NCBI RefSeq assembly: GCF_964340395.1
Contig: NC_135569.1
Span: 5,414,040 to 5,478,039, forward strand
Source: Glandiceps talaboti
Lineage: Eukaryota > Hemichordata > Enteropneusta > Spengelidae
Direction: 5' to 3'
DNA length: 64,000 nucleotides
Shown in pieces: positions 53,776 through 64,000 of the stretch. Under the pieces are notes generated by a model, which was not told the DNA's origin, did not search any database, and saw only the letters and a list, made by a program, of their open reading frames with translations. Within the stretch, counting starts at the first letter, position 1. Every line of letters starts with the position of its first letter. A program made the translations under genes and the position numbers.

Positions 53776-54129
53776 CTCGACATTAAGTGTTAAGCCATTC
53801 ATTTCCATCCTTCAATTCCGCTGTTTTATTGTATTCACAGATGTGTTTTAAAACAAAGTATTGATAACTGTGTATACGGCAAAAGGGTCATATTTCTTGT
53901 AAGAAAATTTTCATATCGAGTCTTTGACTGCACTTAGAATTGCAATTGACTAGTTAACTAGTTAACCGCACAGTTATATATTAAAGGGAACTAAAGGTAT
54001 TTTCATAAACTTTGAGTTCTCAAGAGCCATTTCATGATTTAACATAATATATTATGTTTTTTGTCATGTACATTTTCCCAGTCTAAGTTCTGTCATCCTT
54101 TTTGGTGAAAATAAAATGAATAAAATATT

Positions 54130-54300
54130 TCGAGAAATACCAAATTACTATGACTATTCATCTGTCGTGGATTCAACTCATGTTTTCACATTAGTGTCAT
54201 CTTATCAGTGGAACCATAAGAATTACAGAGGATGGTTATTTGCTTTGGAGCAATTTTTTCTGTATGGTCTGTCTGAGAACTGTATTTTAAACTTTCAGTT
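54130..54300 (+). repeat. Dispersed repeat family A copy
   Basis: GGATTCAACTCATGTTTTC, GTCATCTTATCAGTGGAACC and AAGAATTACAGAGGATGG match the family core. Confidence 0.6.
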
Positions 54301-54802
54301 TTAATCCAAATATGACTTTTAAAGTAACAATGGTAATCCTGCCGCAAGGTTATCTTCAATGTCTAGTTTTCTTTGTAAGGAACTCAATTAACTTTTCAGA
54401 AAAAAGCATAATAACACCACCCTCTTACATCATCCACCTGTATTATTTCCTAATGAATACCTTTAATTAGTCTGTTAATGTGTCAACATTCGGCATGCCT
54501 TCATGTAACCAAGTCATAACTAAAGAAAGTGATTGAAACCCAGCGTGCTTTCCTGTACTGCCATTTGTTGCATTGTCTGCCTGATCGATAATGGATGTTT
54601 GTGAGATATGACAGCATAGTTCCTGGAAACTAATTAAACGTACAATTAATGACTTCTGTAAAAGTGCAAATATCATCACGTGATAAGATTTGTCCAGTTA
54701 AAATCTCTAACAACTCAACTCAATCACAATCATTGTCATCACTGAACTAGTATGACGTGTCTGTTTTTTAGGCAAGATTTTCCTTCGTATAGCTTTCTCA
54801 AA

Positions 54803-56066
54803 ATGAAGCGGGAAATGACAGTCATCATAGTTGTATCGATGTTGTTGAGTAGTACTGTTACTCATGCTCTAGAACACAACAGATTACAGTATACTCAAGT
54901 TCAAGAGAATAAACCAGGGTATCCATGGCCTATCGTCGGGAAAGAGCAACAGTCACAAACTATAAGGCCTGGCGGAAGAAAGTTGATGACCGTAACTCAG
55001 CTGGAATCAACAAGCATCAGACCAGCTCGTCACAAACATTCGGCAAGTGCGACTACATTGCCTGCTAGGTTGGCTCTCAGTACCGATAAAAATGAACAGG
55101 TCAGTGGCATTGAAGAGATGACAACGGAAGAAGTGTACACACGTACTACTACATCTGATACAGTAAACGAACAGAGCACAGAGAATACCAATTTCAAGTT
55201 TAAAACGACCAGGAAACAATCTGAACCAGAAGCCACTGACATGGTAGAAAGCGATACTTCCACTTTGGCAAACGACGTCAATTTGACTACATTATTGTGG
55301 CCCACTGCAACAGCTCAAAAACCAAAAACTGAATCTGCTGATGAAAACACCGATCTTACTCACAATGATAGAGTCCTACCAACATTGGGGCAAGTGTTGA
55401 CAACAATTTTCGACCGCTTTAAACCTGACGAAGAAAACACGGTGATCGAATCCACAATTGTTAATAGCGTTGTCAGCATTACTAGTGATTCATTTAACCA
55501 TTGGTCTAACCCTGGCTTGCAGGAGGTCAAATCTTCTCAAATTTCAGAAGATGTCTCGGTTTTTGAGTCATCAATAGCTGATTATTCCTTTTCAAACTGG
55601 ATACAGTCTGATAGTTCAAGTTATAATGGTGGAGAGGTGGATCCCGTGATTGATACACTGCGTATCTTGAGAGGTGGCGACCTTGTCCCTGTTTGTGGAT
55701 TGGATAACCAGGCACTTGACTCGTGTCTCTACAATAAAAAACTCCGATGTGGAGATGTTATCAAGAATTTAGACGATAAGCCTAAAATATGCAATTGTGA
55801 CAAATATTGCGAGGTATTTAGAGACTGTTGCTATGACTACAAGCAACTTTGCTTAGATGCTGTAGAGGATATCAATGATCGACCAATCGATAGTGATGAA
55901 TCGAAAGATTTCGAAGAAGACGAGAAAACTGAATCACTGCGGAAATTTTATCTAAATTACACTCGTTGCATCAACACGGGTAAAGAGAGTTTATTCATGA
56001 TCGGAATATGTCCAGTTAACTGGGAAGATGTTTTCATTAGAGAAAACTGTGAAAGACGTTCTACAG
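54803..56066 (+). CDS. Receptor exon 1: signal peptide, stalk, somatomedin-B
   Basis: Ends TCTACAG|GTAAAC, phase 1. Rich in Thr/Ser/Asn with several N-x-S/T sites, as expected for an extracellular stalk. The frame stays open 23 codons into the intron. Confidence 0.87.
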
Positions 56067-56228
56067 GTAAACTCCTCACTTCTCCGCTACTCATTCTAGC
56101 TTTATATATTTTCATGAAATGTTTGTTGTATCACTAACAAATACTCCTAGCGCCAATACATTATCACATCATACCACCAACACCACCACCACCACCACAC
56201 CAACAACAACAACAACAACAACAACAAC

Positions 56229-56260
<32 letters not shown>

Positions 56261-57439
56261 CATCATCATCGTCGTCGTCGTCGTCGTCGTCATCACCATC
56301 ATCATCGTCATCATATAGTCCCCACCACCCCTACTACCAATACCATTACCACTACTACTACTACCACCACTACATCACCACAACCACCACCCCTACTACT
56401 ACTACCACCACCACCAACACTACTACCACCACCACGCCACCACCACCACCACCACCACCACCACCACCACCACCAATGTCTTTGTCGTTGGGTTTAAATA
56501 TTTCCTTTGCATTTTCTGTGTACTTTTATTTCATCTATGTGTTTCTTTTTTTCCATCCAGACATACTAGGGTCAACACCAGTGACTGATCTACAGAATAA
56601 TCATGTGATATACCGTAACATCTTTTGTGCCATCTGCCATGGAGTCACAGAAGACAACGTCGAAATCTGGAAAGTAGAGGCTGACTGTGAAGAGTTTTCT
56701 ACAAATCTGACAGTAAATCTTGCTGAATATATGATGGACAAGTGTATAGTGTCATTTATACCACCCCGTGAGACTAGAACACGTGCTTGTGCATCTATTG
56801 ATGTCGACACATGTACATCACCGCGCGAAAACGTAGAAGATTTCGAACGGGTGCAGGATCTGTGTAAGTCTTATGTAGCTGTGATTCATGATGATGAGTT
56901 TCTGAACTACAGGAATGCACACTGTGCACTCTGTAATGGTGTAAACATTTCTGAAATAAACTGTGATGAGAAACCCTATGATTATTATGAACATGTCCTC
57001 CCAGGGGATGAAACACTGCCAGATTTTAATATCCTTCTCAATTTTAACATACGCACCGGGTCCCAATTTACGGTTGTACAACGAAGCATAGGAACAGAAT
57101 TTTCTATTTTAAGTGAAGAAGCGCCATGTGATACTGGATACGTGTACGATCCGTACTCCCAAATCTGTCGTGTGATATATTGTTCGAGAGATAGCACACT
57201 CCCAGAATGCCACCCAATCGCAGGTGACGGCATCTTGCAAATGAATGACACCCATGATGAACATTGGTGGAAATCTATAGAATTATCTCTCGAGTTTGAG
57301 ATGTCAGAGAGCTTCAGTGAGGATATGCTTATAATATTTTTGTCAACAATGAAAGAGAACATTGAACATATCTTCAATGGCGTCATGCAGCTCGTGCACT
57401 ACGAAGAGATTTCATTGCAATATCACACAGGGAGTCGTC

Positions 57440-57492
<53 letters not shown>

Positions 57493-59139
57493 CTACAACA
57501 ACTACAACAACACCATAGGAAGAGAAGTACAGCGAATCGAACCATGGATGGGTTGTTAATAGTGTTCAGATCCCTAAATCAAAGTACATCATGGGAAGAA
57601 CTTGCATCAACACTGATATCAGGAATTCGCTTGGATGAAATAGGAGTCACGACAAAAGGCAAATTCACTTTGAAAAAAGTATCATTGTATGAGGAGTTCA
57701 CACAAAACACAACATTTTGTCCGATTGGCGACCCTATCATCATCACAGAACCGCATGCAGAGTTTCAAATAAATTCATCCTTGAATGGAAGTCTTATTTT
57801 CAAAAAAGATAACAGAGAAATAGCAGTTGAAGGATATAGTTTTAAACGAGAAATCTTTGTGATGATCTTAGACGATGGTAATATGACGATGAAGGAACAA
57901 ATTGAGTTATGCTACATCTATCCTGATTTGAAATGCAACGAGAATAATGGACTTGTCATTAAACTGAATCAATCTGAATATTACCATGGCAATGACTCTG
58001 ACATTTACAGTACATATGGAAACAACAAATACCAAAGCAGGGCATATCACGTGAATATTTTTGATCGAAGTATCTTGATTTGTGTTGTAGTTTCTAATGT
58101 ATATGGAAATATGGGATCTGACATACTAGTTGGTTATTTGACTCTTACTGGTATGTCCATATCGTTGATGGCGCTATTTCTCACCATCATCACCTATGCC
58201 ATCTTTCCTAAGCTGCGGACAATTCCAGGGAAATGTATCATGTGTCTGAGTATATCCATGTTCATGGCCCTGTTGAACTTCACACTAGTAGGTCAAGCAT
58301 CGAAATTTGAAATCACGTGCAAACTATGTGCCATTTTTATCCATTATTTCTGGCTAACAACATTTTGTTGGAGCAACAATATGGCCTTTGACCTCTTGAA
58401 AACCTTTGGACGAAAAGTTACACTCCGATCCCAAGACCAGAGAAGAGCGGATTTCATTCACTATAATTTATATGCATGGTTGCTCCCAACTGTTATTGTC
58501 GGTATTGCGATTATTTTAGACTTTTTGACAGAGGTAGATATCGGATACGGTCGTCATGGCTTTTGTTGGATTGTAAACCATATAGCTGCTGTAGTCGCAT
58601 TTGTTATTCCTATTGCTTTTATGTTATTTGCAAACATTATCTTCTTTGTCTGGACAGTTGTAAACATCCGGGCACTAGCAAAGAATACGAAAATCGCCAC
58701 AAGTAATTCCAGTAGCGACTCATGGTCTAAAAATCAAATCGGATTGGCTGTCAAAATGTCGACTCTGCTGGGCTTCACTTGGTTACTAGGTTACTTGGCT
58801 CTCACCCTTGACGGCCCTCTGTCCAAAATTGTAGAAAACATTTCAACTGTACTTAACAGTTTACAGGGAGTTTATATCTTTGTCGCCTTCACCCTGAACA
58901 GGCGTATCCTAACAATGTATGGACGTAGATTTAGATTGCAATGTTTAGTAATGGAAAAAAAATCCAACTCTTCGACGAATCCCTGTTCTTCAACCCAAGA
59001 TGGAAACTCTCATGTGACCAAAGTATCCACGTCATGTTGCCTCAGTGACAAATCGCCAAACTCTGACACGGTCGAAATGAAAGATGGAAAGAGAATAATT
59101 CACAAGCCACCGAATTGGACCATGGTACAAGTCATTTAG
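54803..59139 (+). CDS. Somatomedin-B, cysteine-rich, family-B 7TM receptor (2 exons)
   Basis: Exons 54803-56066 and 56561-59139 join in phase 1 to 1280 residues. Order: signal peptide ([18 protein letters not shown]), Thr/Ser-rich stalk to about 290, somatomedin-B domain 298-350 ([20 protein letters not shown] followed by Cys), MIGICPVNW segment, [11 protein letters not shown] from 439 and [11 protein letters not shown] from 538, [14 protein letters not shown], 18 Gln from 715, and a 7TM bundle from about 942 to 1205 with FCW and [10 protein letters not shown], typical of adhesion/secretin-type receptors. No GPS signature (Cys-Trp and His-Leu-Ser/Thr) precedes TM1. The cytoplasmic tail is about 75 residues, rich in Ser and Cys. 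Ligand unknown. The start at 54803 is preferred because a TTTTTTAG acceptor at 54771 would place the ATG at 54752 in an intron. Confidence 0.85.
56067..56560 (+). repeat. Receptor intron made of trinucleotide repeats, open in the coding frame
   Basis: 494-bp intron bounded by GTAAAC and TTTTCCATCCAG. From 56166 to 56475 it is (CAC), (CAA), (ATC), (CGT) and (TAC) trinucleotides. Being trinucleotide, it stays open, so a frame from 56119 runs into exon 2. The encoded Thr/Ser/Pro/Tyr homopolymers and the good splice sites argue that it is intronic. Confidence 0.85.
56561..59139 (+). CDS. Receptor exon 2: YRN-C modules, poly-Gln, 7TM
   Basis: Single 2.6-kb exon carrying the rest of the ectodomain, all seven membrane segments and the tail, ending TAG at 59137. 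A large intronless 7TM exon is unusual for adhesion receptors and could reflect an old retroposed ancestor. Confidence 0.88.
57439..57513 (+). repeat. Coding CAA repeat (poly-Gln) in receptor ectodomain
   Basis: 18 CAA codons, then QLQQLQQ-type continuation and HHRKRS. It is almost pure CAA, so length polymorphism is likely. Confidence 0.95.
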
Positions 59140-59188
59140 TGCTGGAACAGGAACTGTATATTAATGAGGACCTACTAGACAATACATT

Positions 59189-59272
59189 TGGTTGGTTGGT
59201 TGGATGGTTGGTTGGTTGATTGGTTGGTTGATTGGTTGGTTGGTTGGTTGGTTGATTGGTTGGTTGGTTGGT
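59189..59272. repeat. (GGTT)n microsatellite
   Basis: GGTT units with TGATT and TGGAT variants. Confidence 0.95.
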
Positions 59273-59799
59273 TAAAACATAAGAAATTATATTTAAAAAA
59301 CCGTGACGTTACAAAAGCTGAGTTGTGCAGATTGAAGAGAGATGATTCAGTCGACTATTTTGCTTTTGAACCACGATGTAAGGAACAGATCTGGGGGGGG
59401 GGGGGGGGGTTGTATGAAATCGTCACATTACGATTACGGACACAAATCAATTGTCCATGAGATTACAGGTACTTATGGCAGTGTTATTTTGTCATTGGTG
59501 GTTTTGTAGGTATTCTTACTGAATATGATTAAATACATTTTATCGATTATGTGACATATATGATTAAGTGGCAGACGTGCAATCCATACTGAGCATGTTC
59601 AGATGTAAAGGACTGCGATTCTTTGTAATTTCAGAAATATTTGTTCGTTATCAGAGGATGATTCTACTCTCAAGGGTCTGGTTAACCAAGAATGACTAAT
59701 TCATAGTTACAACAAATGTGACAGAGTATTTGTAGCACTGGTTGATTCATTCGTATAAGTGGAAATGGTGTTCCAATTTCATTTAAAGCTGCCTCAGTT

Positions 59800-60110
59800 G
59801 CAATTGAAACACTTTATTGATACTCCTTTGATAAATCTAGATATAATGACTTTTAATCGTAGTATCGTACATCGTGAACAGTATTGACTCACCTGTAGGT
59901 AACCATATAGATGTGAACGTAATATGGTACGATGAATCAAATCAAACTGATTTGTGGGTCCGCACCAACAAAATCACCGACCCAATGTAATCACGTTTTC
60001 AACCGGACTATTTATGGATTAAATCGACTCTTTTTGCAACATCTAATTAATGGTATTTGAACAATTTTCAGTGAATATATTGTTGGTTGTCTGATCGAAA
60101 AAAAACAATA
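59800..60110 (-). repeat. Dispersed repeat family B copy
   Basis: Reverse complement begins CGATCAGACAACCAACAATA, then TATTCACTGAAAATTG, and carries TTAATCCATAAATAG and TGGTGCGGACCC. Confidence 0.65.
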
Positions 60111-61678
60111 CTCTTACTAGACTAGTGTAATACAACTATTTCAGTTTTAAGATGACGAATTTGCATTTTCAAATGATTAAAAAAAACCACTTGAATCCTG
60201 TATATTCATACGGTTTACTACTTTCAAAAACGTTATGTGAATCTAGTGACGTTGTATTACAACGAATCCATGGCACATGTTTGCAAAGAACGTTTATGTG
60301 TTTGATATACCTCTTCTCCTATACTTAGGATTCAAATCACCTGAGATATTAAATTTTGGTTTACAAAGAACGTTTTAGTAGTTTACAGTCTTCTTATCGT
60401 TAAAATGATTCTTTAGAAGTAATGAATGATTAATTTTGAGTACTAGTTTTCATAAAATGTGGTTGTACTCGTTGAATACATTATCGTCCATCTAATTTTA
60501 GAAATGCTTTGTCTCGTTTGAGAATGTCAACGCATGACCTAGCTATTGAAAAGGGTAGAGAACTTGGTATACCACCCGAGAATGTCAACATATGACCTAA
60601 CTATTGAAAAGGGTAGAGAACTCGCAAAGAATTTGTCCATTTGGGTGCAGATATGTAGAGGATGAGTACCTCTTTGTACTAGTTCAGAACTACGTTTATT
60701 CCTGAATTTTATTTCTCACCTGCGCATGATTGGAAATTTATTTTGTTAATTCAGTCAACAAACACCTTCACTCTTCAAAACCCTGGACATTTACATTCTT
60801 TGCCATGAAAATATCTAAACAGCTTTTGGAAGAAAACCTCTTTATATAAGATAATTTATCTATTTATTCTATGTTGAACATACCTTTGTGACCATGAATC
60901 ATTATTCTTTATTCAGATATGTACATTTAAGGCCCATGGCCTATGGCACTGAATAAACATTATTATTAATATTATTATAAATACATTATTGTCAACTTCT
61001 AATTTGAATAAAGGTCGATGAAAAGTAATCTATTTGCATCATTTTGTTCAATCTTCTACTTTCATTGTTTCATGGTAAATCTCTTGAACTATAATTTGTC
61101 CATTTTAATTTCATACTCTTGACCGGAAGAGATGTGTTTGGTTTTCGTGTATGAAATGTGTATTTAGATATTTTTCACCAATATTATTCTTACTACGAGT
61201 CGTGACAACCCTTAGGTCGCGAGTATTTTCCGCCTGAATATATTGGAGAATAACATAATTATACCAGCGCCAGTAATATCAAAGAAAAATCGGGGAGAGT
61301 AAAGACAATTTTGAACGAATAAAAAATGCTGTATAATTCATGAGAATAACATGAAAAACTAAAATGTTATATTTCCGCAGAATTGTGCCCATTGTGTGTA
61401 ACGAAAAGAAAATTTGAAATCCCACAGCAACAACAACAACCCAACATTACAAATTACAGCCTGGCGATGTTTTATCACTTTCTTATCCACACATCTATCT
61501 CTACATTATGAATAATGGCTTTTATAAGTGTTTGCGGAGGTTTAACTTATGTCAGGTAGCGGTTTAATTTCAGCATGCGTTCGTGTCAACAAGGGCGAAC
61601 CAAGTCATAGAAAGTGAATGTTAGTTCATAAATTGCACATTTCATATTCCCACGCCCACGACCTGGATTACCCATACA

Positions 61679-61712
61679 TATAAAGGTGTTCTATACATAC
61701 TTTCCTTCAGTT
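61679..61712 (+). promoter_or_regulatory. TATA box and initiator of the second receptor paralogue
   Basis: TATAAAG at 61679-61685, with TTCAGTT 30 bp downstream placing a start at about A61709. This is the canonical TATA-to-initiator spacing. The 5' UTR would be 61709-61803 and carries a poor-context ATG at 61764 in another frame. Confidence 0.6.
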
Positions 61713-61803
61713 GAAAACATTCAGTTGAACTACATAGCAATCATATAGTTATACTGGTACTTTATGTTTTATGCGGACACCTATAGGGCACACTTTAGCC
61801 GGG

Positions 61804-62968
61804 ATGACAAAAGTAATGTTGATTCTTTACTTACTCACGGCGTGTCTTATATTAGAGAGTCATGGTATACAAAGAAAACACGAGGAAAAAACAATGCATA
61901 ATTTTAACGATTCTTCAGCACAATTGAAATCCGGGAAGCACCGAGTTGATACTGATCAGCAAAGTCGGAAAACAGTATTCACGAGGAGAAAACTACTGGC
62001 AAATTATTTGGAATATGGACAGGAAGAGCATGGCAACTCCGGGCGTTTCAAAAATATGACACTGACGTCTTTTCCTATGGATGCTAATATTAGCAATATT
62101 GAACGCGGAAACAGTCAAGTAACGAATATATCAAATACTTATACAGGAATTGCATACAAAAGGAAGAAGGAAACATCAGAGAAAAGTGATTACACGGATG
62201 CGCCCACCGATTTCGAATTACAAGAATCGAACGATACTGTGATGCCCAATGAAACCAAATGGATGGCGATGAGAATCAATTTCCAGAACAATTCAACAGA
62301 TGAAAGTGTCACTGATTATAACAGCTCGGAGTCTACGTTTGTTGCAAAATCGTCTTCCGAACTTTCAACAGAGAGTCTTCACATAGACGTACATTCTGAA
62401 AACCCGAACAAAGCTCAACAGGGCATTACAGAAAGTTACACAACAGCGACAATCCAGATGGAAAACACCGTATCCATGGATAGCGAGCTGATAACTGAGC
62501 AAACGCACCTTTATTCGGGCAGTGGCGAAGTGTCTTCAGACACATTGACGGAATTCCCCATTCCACATAAATATCTTAATCAAACTCTGCTACCTAAATG
62601 CACTGAAAATGACGTCCCAATTGACTCTTGTCAGTATAAAGACAGACTGCTATGTAAGGAAGATTTAGAAAACGTGGAGAACGTCCTAGAACCAATGTCC
62701 TGCCACTGTGATACTGATTGTGAGTTCTACGGAGACTGTTGTCATGACTACACAAACTTATGTATTTCTACCGAGGATTGGGTCGAAAATAAAAGCAGTG
62801 ACTTTCAATCTGTTGGTGAAAATTTGACTCCTGAAAAACTGATGATAATTTTTGCCGAGTACTCCCATTGTGTCAAGATAAATGGAGAGAGAGTATTGAT
62901 GATAACAGCGTGTCCAGAGGAATGGACAGTGGCAGCTATTGAGAAAAATTGTGAAGCGACTGACTATG
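61804..62968 (+). CDS. Tandem paralogue of the somatomedin-B receptor, exon 1 (partial gene)
   Basis: 388 codons plus one base. The hydrophobic start (VMLILYLLTACLILESHG) is a signal peptide. A Ser/Thr/Asn-rich stalk follows, then a somatomedin-B domain at 266-320 (MSCHCDTDCEFYGDCCHDY) and a MITACPEEW segment ending INKNCE-like, matching the same order in the gene at 54803. It ends TATG|GTAAAT in phase 1, exactly as in the paralogue. Exon 2 with the 7TM part must lie at or beyond the right edge; an acceptor TTTTCCCAG|GACG at 63971 is a candidate. The ATG at 61771 is in frame too, but has a weaker context and would bury the signal peptide. Confidence 0.82.

Positions 62969-64000
<1,032 letters not shown>

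Larger units (their letters stand above)
51536..54771. other. Intergenic region between TPM and receptor genes
   Basis: No gene recognised. It contains an ATT array (51890-51920), an AAAT array (52138-52183) and two family A copies (about 53620-53775 minus, 54130-54300 plus). AATAAA occurs several times in 52130-52180 but cannot be tied to a transcript end. Confidence 0.45.
59140..61678. other. Intergenic region between the two receptor paralogues
   Basis: Contains a TTGG/TTGA array (59189-59272), a G run (59393-59409), a family B copy (59800-60110, minus) and a 60-bp two-copy repeat (about 60521-60621, GAGAATGTCAAC start). No gene recognised. Confidence 0.5.

Noticed and set aside
54752-54802. 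Upstream in-frame ATG as the receptor start
   Set aside because: It would lie before a probable splice acceptor at 54771 and would place 17 non-hydrophobic residues before the signal peptide.

Overview
The window is nuclear DNA from an animal, most likely a marine invertebrate. It is AT-rich, its genes are split by spliceosomal introns with GT-AG boundaries, and it is loaded with microsatellites, minisatellites, SINE-like copies and short inverted-repeat transposons. The species cannot be fixed from sequence alone. The gene families present (an ACK/TNK tyrosine kinase, a MOLO-1-like TPM-domain membrane protein, somatomedin-B receptors with a family-B 7TM domain) fit a lophotrochozoan or an invertebrate deuterostome.

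Layout. 1502-8187 (minus strand): eight exons of an ACK/TNK-type non-receptor tyrosine kinase, covering the N-terminal SAM-like domain and the whole kinase domain. The SH3 and later parts lie beyond the left edge. One intron of this gene holds a 2.3-kb inverted-repeat element (3006-5328). 8188-48143: about 40 kb with no recognisable intact gene. It contains a fossil reverse-transcriptase fragment, tRNA-like SINEs, several MITE-like elements, minisatellites, a 6.4-kb element with ~490-bp inverted arms and a 13-bp flanking duplication (34592-41007), a 560-bp foldback element with a 10-bp flanking duplication (42082-42641), and two kilobase-sized pentanucleotide arrays (38008-39304 and 45484-46627). 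A possible distal promoter and 5' exon for the kinase lies near 43.6-44.0 kb.

48268-51535 (plus strand): a four-exon gene for a type I membrane protein with an extracellular TPM domain, of the MOLO-1 type. A decayed copy of its exon 2 lies directly upstream of the real exon. 54803-59139 (plus): a two-exon gene for a 1280-residue receptor with signal peptide, Ser/Thr-rich stalk, one somatomedin-B domain, two cysteine-rich YRNxxCAxCxG modules, a poly-Gln tract and a family-B 7TM domain with no visible GPS cleavage site. 61804-62968 (plus): the first exon of a tandem paralogue of that receptor, which runs off the right edge.

There is no operon logic here. The three membrane or signalling genes are separate transcription units, and only the two somatomedin-B receptors are clearly related, as a tandem duplication. 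Most short open frames elsewhere are products of simple repeats.
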